DNA of 64,000 bases from Brasilonema angustatum HA4187-MV1 (GTDB taxonomy: Bacteria > Cyanobacteriota > Cyanobacteriia > Cyanobacteriales > Nostocaceae): NCBI GenBank assembly GCA_019359695.1, contig JAHHGV010000017.1, positions 91,817 to 155,816 on the forward strand. Reading direction: 5' to 3'. Of this stretch, positions 1-7,350 are shown piece by piece (position 1 is the first letter of the stretch; every line of letters begins with the position of its first letter). The position numbers were made by a program, and so were the translations under genes. Below the pieces are notes generated by a model. That model was not told the origin of the DNA. It did no database searches and worked only from the letters and a program-made list of their open reading frames with translations.

Positions 1-365
1 TTGCCACTTTTCCTGTGATTTTGGACACTATTTTTAAATACTGGATATTCCGCTATCTGAGTAAATTGTCTCCTTCAGCCTTGGCGACAATGAAAGAAAT
101 GAACGAGTAATAAGCTGTGATTATGTAATTTTTCATACTTATGTATGAGGATGTTCCTTAGTTCTGGTAAGTTAATCCAAACCGAATTATCTTCAGTAAC
201 TAGTATAGATGACAACTGTTCTGGGGGATTTATGGTTGCTGACTTATCTCGTTCCATTTGCGTGTATGCAACGGAAAAGCACTATAAGTGCGCGTGCAGC
301 AAAGCAGCAGCGCTAGCCCCGGAGGGGCGCTACGCAAACGCTATCGCCAAAAAAAATTCTGATAT
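1..365. other. Left-edge stretch without a recognisable gene
   Basis: Short open frames occur on both strands but none has a good ribosome-binding site or a recognisable product. About 297-350 is a GC-rich mosaic with the palindrome CCCCGGAGGGG, typical of dispersed cyanobacterial repeats. Nothing else is seen. Confidence 0.5.
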
Positions 366-405
366 TCCTCTAAATTTGTGTTAAATAAGTTATTGATTTA
401 GAGGA
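366..405 (+). promoter_or_regulatory. Hairpin enclosing the dedA ribosome-binding site
   Basis: TCCTCTAAAT (366-375) is perfectly complementary to ATTTAGAGGA (396-405), giving 10 bp arms and a 20 nt loop. The right arm contains GAGG, the likely Shine-Dalgarno sequence, seven bases before the ATG at 412. If the hairpin forms in the mRNA it hides the ribosome-binding site. The structure is seen; translational control is inference. Confidence 0.5.
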
Positions 406-411
406 TATTCT

Positions 412-1017
412 ATGCATTTTGATTTAGTAGAAACAATAAAGTCTTTAGGCTACTTTGGAGTATGGGCAATTGTATTTGCAGAGTCTGGGTTACTGATTGG
501 CTTTTTTCTACCTGGAGATAGTTTGCTATTTACTGCTGGATTTATAGCATCTGTTCCGCAATCACCGCTTAATATCTGGATTCTCATCATTGGCGCTTTT
601 CTTGCTGCAGTACTTGGTGATAATGTCGGTTATGCGACTGGATACAAATTTGGTCGTAGGCTCTTTCAAAAAGAAGATTCATGGTTATTTCATAAAAAAC
701 ATTTGATCTCAACAACCAAATTTTATCAAAAACATGGTAAAAAAACGCTTATCTTAGCTCGATTTGTTCCAATTGTGCGGACTTTCGCGCCCATTATTGC
801 TGGCGTTGGTAGCATGGATTATCGCACATTTATGTCCTATAACTTGATTGGTGGGTTTCTTTGGACATTCGGCATCACTCTGTTAGGATTTTTCTTAGGA
901 AAATCTCTACCAGCTGAACAGCTAGATAAGTATTTGTTACCCATTATTGGATTAATTATTGTTGTTTCTTTATTGCCATCAATTCTTCATCTTATTAAAG
1001 AAAACAAGAATAAATGA
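412..1017 (+). CDS. DedA-family membrane protein
   Basis: A 201-residue integral membrane protein of the DedA/SNARE-associated family, a normal length for it. The hallmarks are visible: an N-terminal hydrophobic segment, E-SGLLIGFFLPGD near residues 24-37, a central hydrophobic stretch, RFVPIVRTFAPIIAG near 118-132 (the conserved F-x-P-x-x-R motif), and two C-terminal membrane segments. DedA proteins sit in the cytoplasmic membrane; characterised members act in lipid carrier recycling and envelope homeostasis. The substrate here cannot be told. The ATG at 412 follows GAGG at 401-404, which lies inside a hairpin. The gene appears monocistronic; a MITE-like element and transposase remnants follow. 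Confidence 0.9.
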   Translation: MHFDLVETIKSLGYFGVWAIVFAESGLLIGFFLPGDSLLFTAGFIASVPQSPLNIWILIIGAFLAAVLGDNVGYATGYKFGRRLFQKEDSWLFHKKHLISTTKFYQKHGKKTLILARFVPIVRTFAPIIAGVGSMDYRTFMSYNLIGGFLWTFGITLLGFFLGKSLPAEQLDKYLLPIIGLIIVVSLLPSILHLIKENKNK

Positions 1018-1132
1018 CGGAGAAGGTTTAGAGGATGTTTGAGAAGTATAAAATATTTTGGTCGAGCCCCTCTTTGTCCCCCCCTTAAAAAGCTATCCAT
1101 TACCCGCATCTTTCTCAACATTTATACAACTT

Positions 1133-1278
1133 ATACCATTTCTTTGTGAGGATGCGCCAAATTTTCTTGACTTCTTCTTTCTTTGTGTGCTTTGCGCCCT
1201 ACCCTGCGGGAAGCCGCTGCGCGTCTACGCGGTTCGTTCCTCATATAATTGGGCGCATGTTCATACAGAATTGGTATT
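1133..1278. mobile_element. MITE-like element, about 146 bp, ATACCA termini
   Basis: Imperfect terminal inverted repeats of about 28 bp: the left end begins ATACCATTTCT and runs to GATGCGCC, the right end is the near complement ending GAATTGGTAT. No coding capacity. The interior holds GC-rich mosaic sequence. The ends resemble those at 7648-7754 and 29013-29141. Probably a non-autonomous element; mobility is inferred. Confidence 0.5.
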
Positions 1279-1351
1279 AGTTAAAATATGCCAAAAACAT
1301 TGATAGGTATAGTTTTTGAGAGAAGAGAATATTTGCGGGTAATAGTGGATC

Positions 1352-1630
1352 ATGGAAAAATGGGCTTCAGTTGAATTAAAACAGGCAGATTTAGGAGACA
1401 CAAGACGAAACAAGCGTCTAGTAAGGATCGTAGAAGATTTGGCAGTACAACCAAGCAGTAGCGTACCTCAAGCCTGTGGAAACATAGCCGCAACCAGCGC
1501 AGCATACGATTTTTGGAACTCACCCTACTTTCAGCCAGATGATATACCTAACGCCCATGTAAAAAGCACAGTTGCTCGAATCAAAGAACATGATGTGGTG
1601 TTGATGATTCAGGACACGACGAGTATATAG
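1352..1630 (+). pseudogene. Tn5-like (IS4-type) transposase, N-terminal fragment
   Basis: 92 residues resembling the N-terminal DNA-binding domain of Tn5-type transposases: it begins MEKWASVELKQADLGDTRR and runs to the first catalytic-core strand, LMIQDTTSI. Full-length proteins are about 450 residues. The frame stops where the IS630-type element begins at a TATA sequence (about 1624), and the rest of the transposase is not found beyond 2813. The gene was therefore cut by the insertion and its 3' part lost. Confidence 0.75.
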
Positions 1631-2813
1631 GACTCCTATTTGATTTTTGAAAAAACTCCGTACATCCCAAGAGTGGGGAAATCAAAGGTAGTGTGTCGAA
1701 TAAACCACTCAAACATCCACTTCAAATGCGAGAATTTTGGAATCAAGGCGCAGAAACGTCGAACCCATGTTTTAGCTTGCAACCAAATATCCTCAATTGG
1801 ATTTTGTTCTGGACAATTGGGAGCAAAGCGAACGCAGTATATTTGCCATTGGTTGGTCGGTAGTCCTTGATTAATCTCATCCAAAAAACCTCGAACTTGT
1901 TTGGAACGGTGATACATCGCACCATCCCAAAAAATCAGTAATCTCTGGTTGGGGGACTGTGTTAGAAGATAGCGTAGATAATCAATAGTCGAATCTGAGT
2001 TTCCTGCATCGTAGGCTTTGAGCAATAATTATCCTGTAATATAGTCTACTGCCCCATAGTAAGTTTGTTTATTTCGCTCATTTACAACTGGAACCGCAAT
2101 TTCTGAGTCTGTTTTCCCCCAGACATAGCCGCTTAAGTCTCCCCACATTAAATGGCACTCATCAATTAATAGTACTCTTAGCTTTCGTGTTTGGATTTTG
2201 TAGCGGTGGTTTGCCAACAATGACTGAATCTCTTTTTTTTTCTGCAACAGCTTCTGCATCGGCTTTCGGATTTAGCTTTGTTGTTTTCTTCCAACTGATG
2301 TCAGCTGCATCGAACAAGTCATAGTAACTTTGTTTTGACTCATAAACCAGGTCGTATTCAAAAGCTAACTTATACTCTAGTTCTCCAAGCTCCCAACAGT
2401 CCTTGGTTTGCAACCATCTCAATACTTCTTCTCGTTGTTCGCTACTCAAGTAGCTTTTCTTCCCTTTGTAGTTTAACCGTAGTCCATCAACTCCATCTTG
2501 CTCATAGGCTTGTTTCCAACCTGTTATCGAGCCTAAAGACACATCTAAAATAGTTTGGATTTCTTCGTACAAGTAATCTTGGTAAACCAACTTGACCGCC
2601 AAGGCTTTTCTTGCCTCACGGGCATCACGACAACCTGCGATAAAATCCTGTAACTCCGCGATACGCTTTGCGTCAAGCCTCCGGCTTATCGCAGTTGCCA
2701 CTACAGGGCGTGTTGCCGTTTGTAGATCCTGATTGGTCATTGTCTACTCTTACACTTGTACACTTATCCGTATTTTCTCGTGATTTTTTTCAAAAATCAA
2801 ATAGGATTTTTAT
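1624..2813 (-). mobile_element. IS630-family insertion sequence, inactivated
   Basis: About 1.19 kb bounded by inverted repeats. Both ends read CCTATTTGATTTTTGAAAA inward (from 1635 on the left, from 2805 on the complement at the right), with TA-rich flanks consistent with the TA target of IS630/Tc1 elements. It carries a transposase on the minus strand and sits inside a Tn5-like transposase gene. A third copy of one terminus occurs alone at 50111-50144. Confidence 0.75.
1636..2740 (-). pseudogene. IS630-family transposase with slippery A9 run and in-frame stop
   Basis: Read on the minus strand, the first frame (2740-2162) gives an N-terminal helix-turn-helix region. A run of nine A (2232-2240 on the complement) then joins it to a second frame (2259-2029) with the first catalytic Asp in VLLIDECHLMWGD. 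Such runs allow programmed frameshifting in IS elements, so this shift may be normal. A TAA at 2026-2028 then interrupts the same frame; it looks like a CAA-to-TAA change between DYITG and LLLKAYDAG. The last part (2025-1636) carries the second Asp (FWDGAMYH) and the Glu (PEQNPIEDIW). The stop at 1636-1638 lies within the terminal repeat. The in-frame stop probably makes the copy inactive. Confidence 0.75.
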
Positions 2814-3333
2814 ATTAGGAATTATTGTCTTCAATCATCGCTACTTAAATCTTTCTTTAGATTTATTTGCCTGTTATTAAAAGTCATACATAAGTCTGAA
2901 TCGATGTAAATTTTTTTGTGTTGATGAATACAAATCCTAAATGGTAATTTTCTGTCTTATCAACGAAAAACTAGTAATTATCCCCATAATCCGATGTGGT
3001 TGTGGGGTTTTGTTTTTGGTAGACAAGCACCTCATTCCGTAGCCAAGCCTTATCCAATAAATAGTTCTTCCAGGATGAGCTAGTATGGGTTTGTTTTTAG
3101 CGGTGCGGTAGTCACGGCTGTTTTTGGGTATAGACGCGTTGCAGGCAATTTTAGCAGGTATATCCCAAAACTAACTAATCAACGGTTACTTAGTAGGATT
3201 TAAGAGGTTACCAACCTTGGAAACCTTTGTAATATTTTATATTGTAGTTAAACAAATAACCCCAGAAATGAAACAGTAGCCTGTCATGCTGTAGGTAAAT
3301 CAATAAGACATCACTCATCCTACACTCGGTTTT
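2814..3333. other. Intergenic stretch; one terminator-like hairpin
   Basis: No gene recognised. CCCCA (2982-2986) pairs with TGGGG (3003-3007) and is followed by TTTTGTTTTT (3008-3017), a rho-independent terminator form on the plus strand with no obvious gene upstream. It may end an untranslated RNA or be a relic. Confidence 0.4.
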
Positions 3334-3471
3334 TTACGAATAGGAAATTAACTGCAATGGTACATAATTTGCTGAATTACGTGGTTATCACTTAACAGTT
3401 AAAGGACTGCAAACTAAACGTGACAAATTGTTAGAAGAATGGGCAACCACTATTAATCCAGGTGTAGCTGA
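3334..3471 (+). repeat. Copy A of a duplicated 135 bp segment
   Basis: Closely matches 6541-6676, including TACGAATAGGAAATTAA, the ATGGTACATAATT start and the ACTATTAATCC end. Copy A lacks one base of the AATTTTACTG run present in copy B, so the frame from ATG shifts and stops. In copy A the open part of the frame continues straight into the receiver-domain protein. Confidence 0.7.
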
Positions 3472-3982
3472 AATGACGATTGGGACAGGTATGTGTTCAA
3501 ATAAGAAATTTCCGACTAATCTTCAGTCCCTCCAAGGGCTGCGAGTACTTGTTGTAGACGATAATGTCGATTTGTGCGAATTGCTCGCAGTGTTACTGCA
3601 ACCCTATGGTGTCCAGGTGCAAACAGCATTTTTAACCCAGCAAGCTTTGAAAATATTTGTGGAATGGCAACCTGATGTCCTCGTAAGTGACATTGCCCTG
3701 CCAAAGGAGGATGGCTATTCGCTGATTCAACAAGTGAGAACCAAAACAGGAGAGCAAGGGAAAGTGGTGCTAGCCATTGCTGTGACAGACTATATCAATG
3801 AAAGGATGCTTCAACGTGCTCTGTGTGTTGGCTTTGACCTGTGGTTCACCAAACCCCTGGATTTTGATGAGTTCGTTGTTATGCTTGCCTGTTTAGCGAT
3901 GACACAACTGGTTTTGGCTCATGCCTCTAGACATGGTGAGCTAAGTCTCGAAAAGCAGTTAGAACTCGAATTCCAAAGTTAG
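3428..3982 (+). CDS. Single-domain response regulator (receiver)
   Basis: About 184 residues from the TTG at 3428, or 169 from the ATG at 3473. A CheY-like receiver domain occupies roughly residues 38-160: LRVLVVDDNVDLCELL (acidic pair DD), the phospho-acceptor Asp in VLVSDIALP, and the conserved Lys in FTKPLD. There is no output domain, so it should act through partners in a phosphorelay. No histidine kinase lies nearby. The N-terminal part (LLEEWATTINPGV) comes from a segment duplicated at 6.5 kb, and a one-base deletion upstream cut off its presumed original start. The gene may be expressed from TTG or ATG, or be partly decayed. Confidence 0.7.
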   Translation: MLEEWATTINPGVAEMTIGTGMCSNKKFPTNLQSLQGLRVLVVDDNVDLCELLAVLLQPYGVQVQTAFLTQQALKIFVEWQPDVLVSDIALPKEDGYSLIQQVRTKTGEQGKVVLAIAVTDYINERMLQRALCVGFDLWFTKPLDFDEFVVMLACLAMTQLVLAHASRHGELSLEKQLELEFQS

Positions 3983-4015
3983 TATCACCATTTTTGAAAA
4001 ACTTTCAACAAATCA

Positions 4016-4201
4016 ATGTCATTTGATTCTGGGGATTTTGAAAAAATGTCATTTACTATCAAGTCTGCACACTCCATTTTTGGTGACACTCAAGTTGCTA
4101 ATGCAGTTCCAGCTATTGTTGAATCATTCAATCAACTCAGTATTAAGGAGCAGTTGGTTTTACTTTGGTTCATCGGTGAGATGTTAAGGAAATTACGTTG
4201 A
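4016..4201 (+). pseudogene. Orange carotenoid protein N-terminal domain fragment
   Basis: 61 residues. From residue 11 the sequence MSFTIKSAHSIFGDTQVANA followed by VPAIVESFNQLSIKEQLVLLWF closely follows the start of the helical, carotenoid-binding N-terminal domain of OCP and HCP proteins as I remember it (MPFTID-ARxIFPxT with VPAxxxxFNQLSxEDQLALxWF). That domain is about 160 residues long; here the match stops after about 40 and the frame ends in MLRKLR. The rest of OCP, including the regulatory NTF2-like domain, is absent. It is read as a truncated gene in a decayed area. A functional micro-peptide cannot be excluded. Confidence 0.65.
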
Positions 4202-4326
4202 TGACTATTTCAAATACGACGATGAACACTCAAATTTGAAATCAAACCACAACCACAACCCCAGACATCATCACGGACTTCCAAGCTTGGTGCGACTAGT
4301 ACAGCACGGCGGAAATAGAGTTACCA

Positions 4327-4525
4327 TTAAGCAGCCAAAACCTTGCCCTTATAAGTCCACTTAAATGGTTTCGCCATAGTGCGATTAAAGTAGTTGATGA
4401 AATCTTCGATGCGGGTTTTGAGATTATCTTTGCTATAAAAGCTCGCACGCTTTAGCAATTTACGTACAAGGATACTAAACCAAATCTCAATTTGGTTTAG
4501 CCAAGAGGAATGTTTAGGCGTGTTT
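4327..4525 (-). pseudogene. IS630-family transposase, C-terminal fragment
   Basis: The minus strand encodes about 65 residues starting TPKHSSWLNQIEIWFSILVR and ending KWTYKGKVLAA before a TAA at 4327-4329. This is the catalytic-Glu region (SWLNQIE) and C-terminus of IS630-type transposases. Upstream a TGA interrupts the frame and the rest is missing. It differs from the element at 1.6-2.8 kb. Confidence 0.75.
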
Positions 4526-4710
4526 CATAGAATCAAGCTGACTTAATCCAGTTAAATTGATATCTTGCGGATTTTTCAAAACGGTAAACTGTGGATGATT
4601 GATATCCATACAGCAATAAAAAACGTTGACGTATTGGTCAACACAGTTCTTTGTAACGAGCGATTCCTACAATAGACAAGGGTTTTACAAAAAACGACGT
4701 GAGTAATATT

Positions 4711-4766
4711 GGGACAACAATTACAAATCTCCGATGTAACCCCTAGTAGCAGATCTGGGGGTTTTT
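4711..4766 (+). ncRNA. Candidate tandem small RNA, copy 1
   Basis: Predicted start at the GGG after the -10 sequence TAATAT (4704-4709); about 56 nt. The end is a terminator at 4738-4766: AACCCCTAG pairs with CTGGGGGTT around an 8 nt loop and is followed by T residues. The upstream dyad is at 4626-4643. There is no convincing open frame within the transcript. Start and end are predictions. Confidence 0.6.
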
Positions 4767-4963
4767 AATTGTAAGCTGTGACGGTTCCTGTGGCGGCTGT
4801 TGTGGACGGGCGCGGTCGGGGCAACTTGGTTGCCCGAATGTCCATAAGCGTGGCCGTAGGGGGCGCTCCAATAGAAAAAGGTTGATGTATTGGTCAACAC
4901 AGTTTATTGTAACTTAAATTCCTGCTTTAGAAAGGGGTTTACAAATACGACACTAGTAATATT

Positions 4964-5020
4964 GGAACGAATACAAGTAATTCGACATAATCCCCTAGTA
5001 ACAGGTCTGGGGATTTTTTT
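4964..5020 (+). ncRNA. Candidate tandem small RNA, copy 2
   Basis: Predicted start GGAAC after TAATAT (4957-4962); about 57 nt. The terminator at 4989-5020 pairs AATCCCC with GGGGATT and is followed by eight T. Relative to copy 1, an extra U-A pair extends the stem and both sides change together. The upstream dyad is at 4881-4898 (GTTGAT form). Confidence 0.6.
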
Positions 5021-5135
5021 TATTGTAAGCAGTGGACAAGGTTATGACGTGGTTGACGTATTGGTCAACACAGTTTATTGTAACTTAAATCCTGCAATAG
5101 ACAAGGGTCTTACAAGAAACAACACCTATAGTATT

Positions 5136-5191
5136 GGAACATATGGGACGTTAATTCGGTATAAACCCTCAGACCGTCACTGGGGGTTTTT
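5136..5191 (+). ncRNA. Candidate tandem small RNA, copy 3
   Basis: Predicted start GGAAC after the -10 sequence TAGTAT (5129-5134); about 56 nt. The terminator at 5163-5191 pairs AAACCCTC with GGGGGTTT (one U-G wobble) and is followed by T residues. The body differs from copies 1 and 2 while promoter and terminator are kept. The upstream dyad is at 5052-5069 (GTTGAC form, perfect). Confidence 0.6.
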
Positions 5192-5308
5192 AATGAACAA
5201 CTGTGGATCAGGTTGTGGCGTGGTTGAGGTATTGGTCAACACAGTTATTTGTAACTTCAACTCATGCTTGAGAAAGGGGTTTTCTAAAAACCCGATAGCT
5301 ATAGTATT

Positions 5309-5370
5309 GGAGAAACCAAATGTTTAACAATAACTTGACAGAAACCCTCGGAGCGGCACTGGGGGTTTTT
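5309..5370 (+). ncRNA. Candidate tandem small RNA, copy 4
   Basis: Predicted start GGAGAAACC after TAGTAT (5302-5307); about 62 nt. The terminator at 5342-5370 pairs AAACCCTC with GGGGGTTT, including a U-G wobble. The upstream dyad is at 5223-5240 (GTTGAG form). The body is identical to copy 5. Confidence 0.6.
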
Positions 5371-5487
5371 AATTAAGAACTGTGGATCAGGTTATGGCGT
5401 GGTTGAGGTATTGGTCAACACAGTTATTTGTAACTTCAACTCATGCTTGAGAAAGGGGTTTTCTAAAAACCCGATAGCTATAGTATT

Positions 5488-5550
5488 GGAGAAACCAAAT
5501 GTTTAACAATAACTTGACAGAAACCCTCGGAGCGCCACTGAGGGTTTTTT
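5488..5550 (+). ncRNA. Candidate tandem small RNA, copy 5
   Basis: Predicted start GGAGAAACC after TAGTAT (5481-5486); about 63 nt. In the terminator (5521-5550) the right arm reads GAGGGTTT instead of GGGGGTTT, turning the wobble of copy 4 into a U-A pair, so the stem is kept. The upstream dyad is at 5402-5419. Confidence 0.6.
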
Positions 5551-5591
5551 ATTAAAAAGTATGGATAGGGTTATGGCGTGGTTGACGTATT

Positions 5592-5630
5592 AAAAAACCG
5601 ACAGCCAGCTAAGGAGGTCGGATTTTTTTA
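5592..5630 (+). terminator. Rho-independent terminator closing the small-RNA array
   Basis: CCGAC pairs with GTCGG around a 14 nt loop and is followed by A then seven T. It lies directly after the broken sixth unit, where the dyad stops after GTTGACGTATT. A degenerate relative, with ACAGCCAGCTA and a T run, occurs at about 5828-5866. Confidence 0.65.
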
Positions 5631-6240
5631 ATTAGGTAAGATAAAATGCCCTCCAGATAGTTTTGGAGGGTACAGAATTAGCTACCATCTTTGAAAAATG
5701 GGGGCTTTTTTCTACCAGCTATTTGTAATAGTAATTAGATCAAGTTTCCTTTAATTCCCTCAAAAGATTGGGATTTGATTAAGAATTTTTGTGCTGGCAA
5801 ATACACTCGACTAATTAGCCACCGTCTGATCTAAAAAAAACTAACAGCCAGCTATGGTGGTCGTTTTTGAAGTTGAAAATTTCCGGGGTGTGGCGTGATC
5901 GCTCCAACCGGAAGGAGGGCATCTTTCAACGTAGGTGTTTTGTGCAATGTTCATCAAAAAGCCCCTCTATAATAGACTGCAACACCTTCAAAATTTCTTT
6001 CAGGTACGTTAGTTTATTTTGCAAATATCCCATTAGAGGCGTCTATAAGCCTCATCACAACTAATGTTGTGAAACGCTTACTGTGTTGGTTTTGCGCTCT
6101 GAGAGTAGCGGGTGTGGTGGCGGGAATGGGCGGCGGTAGAATATTTGAAAATAAAAACGATAGTGTGTAGTCTTCTCGGTTGAAGAATAATTTTTATACC
6201 ATAAAACGGTTTTTTTAGCATTTTTTTTTAGAATAATTAT
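5631..6240. other. Intergenic stretch after the small-RNA array
   Basis: No gene is supported. Features seen: the hairpin CCCTCC-GGAGGG at about 5650-5670, the degenerate terminator near 5828-5866, and a segment around 5918-5938 (GGGCATCTTTCAACGTAGGTG-like) that recurs in altered form at about 7553-7573. A 65-codon frame at 5867-6064 overlaps these repeats and is not believed. Confidence 0.45.
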
Positions 6241-6486
6241 ATGGAAACAGATTTACATTTAAAATCAAATAAACTATTAAGTTCTGTTGTCGTTAGACCT
6301 GATTTTAGTAGCTTTAACCCGATCAATTCATTCCCAGCTAGGTCACCCGCCAAGACTGGTGGTCTAGAAAATAAGCAACTAGGCGCTGGCTCTCAAGTAG
6401 GTCTGTTGTTTATCAGTGTTTTGTTAGGCATCGTTGTATTAGTACTCGTTACTATGCTGATGCAACAGATGCCATACCCTAGTTAA
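6241..6486 (+). CDS. Small single-pass membrane protein, unknown
   Basis: 81 residues. Residues 1-48 are polar, with no recognised motif. Residues about 51-74 form one strong membrane segment, GLLFISVLLGIVVLVLVTML, followed by a short tail ending MPYPS. The predicted form is a single-span protein with a polar N-terminal part. The ATG at 6241 lies after an A/T-rich tract and no clear ribosome-binding site is seen, so the start is uncertain. I do not recognise the family. The neighbours are repeats and structured non-coding DNA, giving no functional clue. Confidence 0.45.
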   Translation: METDLHLKSNKLLSSVVVRPDFSSFNPINSFPARSPAKTGGLENKQLGAGSQVGLLFISVLLGIVVLVLVTMLMQQMPYPS

Positions 6487-6492
6487 AGCAAG

Positions 6493-6708
6493 TTGAATTT
6501 TTGCCGTGTTTACGGACGATCTACCGAATTGGTAGATTGGCTTTTTACGAATAGGAAATTAATTGCAATGGTACATAATTTTACTGAATTACGTGGTTAT
6601 CACTTAACAGTCAAAACACCGCAAACTAAGTGTGGAAAATTGTTAGAAGAGTTGGCAGCCACTATTAATCCTGGTGTACCACCTAGACACCATATCTCTC
6701 CTAGGTGA
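6493..6708 (+). pseudogene. Orphan open frame over duplicated segment (copy B)
   Basis: 71 residues, including NRKLIAMVHNFTELRGYHLT and LLEELAATINPGV. The part from 6541 to 6676 is copy B of the segment upstream of the response regulator at 3.4 kb. Here the frame stays open through the segment, then leaves it and ends in PPRHHISPR. I do not recognise the domain. It is probably a duplicated 5' gene fragment rather than an intact gene. Confidence 0.4.
6541..6676 (+). repeat. Copy B of the duplicated 135 bp segment
   Basis: Partner of 3334-3471, with scattered substitutions and one extra base (AATTTTACTG) that keeps the reading frame from ATGGTACAT open through to ATTAATCCTGGTGTA. Confidence 0.7.
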
Positions 6709-6889
6709 CTCCTGACAGATTGCCAAAACTTAGGTGGGTGAGGGTCAGTTAACAATAGCGCGTCGTCGCCGAGCCACCCTTCATAACTCATAATCACCTG
6801 CATCTCGATGTGTTTATGGGTGATTTTGGTGTCTGAGAACATTTTTCATCTAAAAAAAAATTGATTTCAAATCTCATATTTGAAAATGA

Positions 6890-6928
6890 CTGAAATGAAC
6901 CAAGTATTTATACTTGGATCGATTTCAG
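6890..6928. other. Two-step hairpin
   Basis: CTGAAAT (6890-6896) pairs with ATTTCAG (6922-6928), and inside it CCAAGTAT (6900-6907) pairs with ATACTTGG (6910-6917). No gene is adjacent. It could be an RNA structure or a relic element end. Confidence 0.45.
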
Positions 6929-7015
6929 CCATCAGACAATCGCTGAAACCCTGATTATCTCCTTCAAAAATTGCTTTTAATAGAAGCATTTAGCAATAGT
7001 TGAAAGTCAAAATCT

Positions 7016-7172
7016 GCTCCAAAAAATCGAGTCGTCGGGTTTTTGGAGCAAAATTTTTGTAGTACACACAGCCTGAAACATTTATGGAGAGCTTTTTGAA
7101 ATGTACTACAAAAATATCGGGCGCAAATTTTGCTTACTCTGGGGATATAGATCCTGCGCCCGATATTTTTTT
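7016..7172 (+). ncRNA. Structured non-coding locus with three consecutive stems
   Basis: Three perfect stems follow one another: GCTCCAAAAA (7016-7025) with TTTTTGGAGC (7040-7049); ATTTTTGTAGTACA (7053-7066) with TGTACTACAAAAAT (7102-7115); and ATCGGGCGCA (7116-7125) with TGCGCCCGAT (7155-7164), followed by ATTTTTTTG, a terminator form. There is no open frame or neighbouring gene on this strand. It may be a small RNA of about 160-280 nt, or nested MITE remains. No family is recognised. Confidence 0.4.
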
Positions 7173-7350
7173 GTAACTTTAGCTACACTTTTTTTGAGTT
7201 GACGATAGCAGACGCGGGAGCGAAGCGACCGCGCGGTGGCGGTGCTAATGTTCGGAGTTCGGTGGAATGTTCGGAGTCGCGCGGGTCAGACGGAAGAATC
7301 AGCTTTTGAGATGAGGCAAATGCTAGCGTGCAAATTTGCAAGCACAGGTG

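Larger units (their letters stand above)
4626..5591 (+). repeat. Tandem array of five 171-255 bp units plus a partial sixth
   Basis: Unit starts, marked by the dyad GTTGA(C/T/G)-GTATTG-GTCAAC, are at 4626, 4881, 5052, 5223 and 5402, with a broken sixth at 5581. Spacing is 255, 171, 171, 179 and 179 bp. Each full unit has, in order: the dyad, a (T)TTGTAAC block, a -35-like T-T-ACA block, a -10-like TAATAT or TAGTAT, a short variable segment, and a rho-independent terminator. Units 4 and 5 are almost identical. The first interval is longer because of a GC-rich insert at about 4785-4875 containing the hairpin GGGCAAC-ttg-GTTGCCC. Each unit looks like a complete small transcription unit. Confidence 0.85.

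Noticed and set aside
4890..5327. 145-codon open frame across the tandem array
   Set aside because: It simply translates repeat units, including promoter and terminator sequences, and only happens to stay open for part of the array.
4626..5591. CRISPR array
   Set aside because: Units are 171-255 bp with internal promoters and terminators, not short repeats with unique spacers.
5867..6064. 65-codon plus-strand open frame
   Set aside because: No ribosome-binding site, no recognisable domain, and it overlaps a degenerate terminator and a dispersed repeat.
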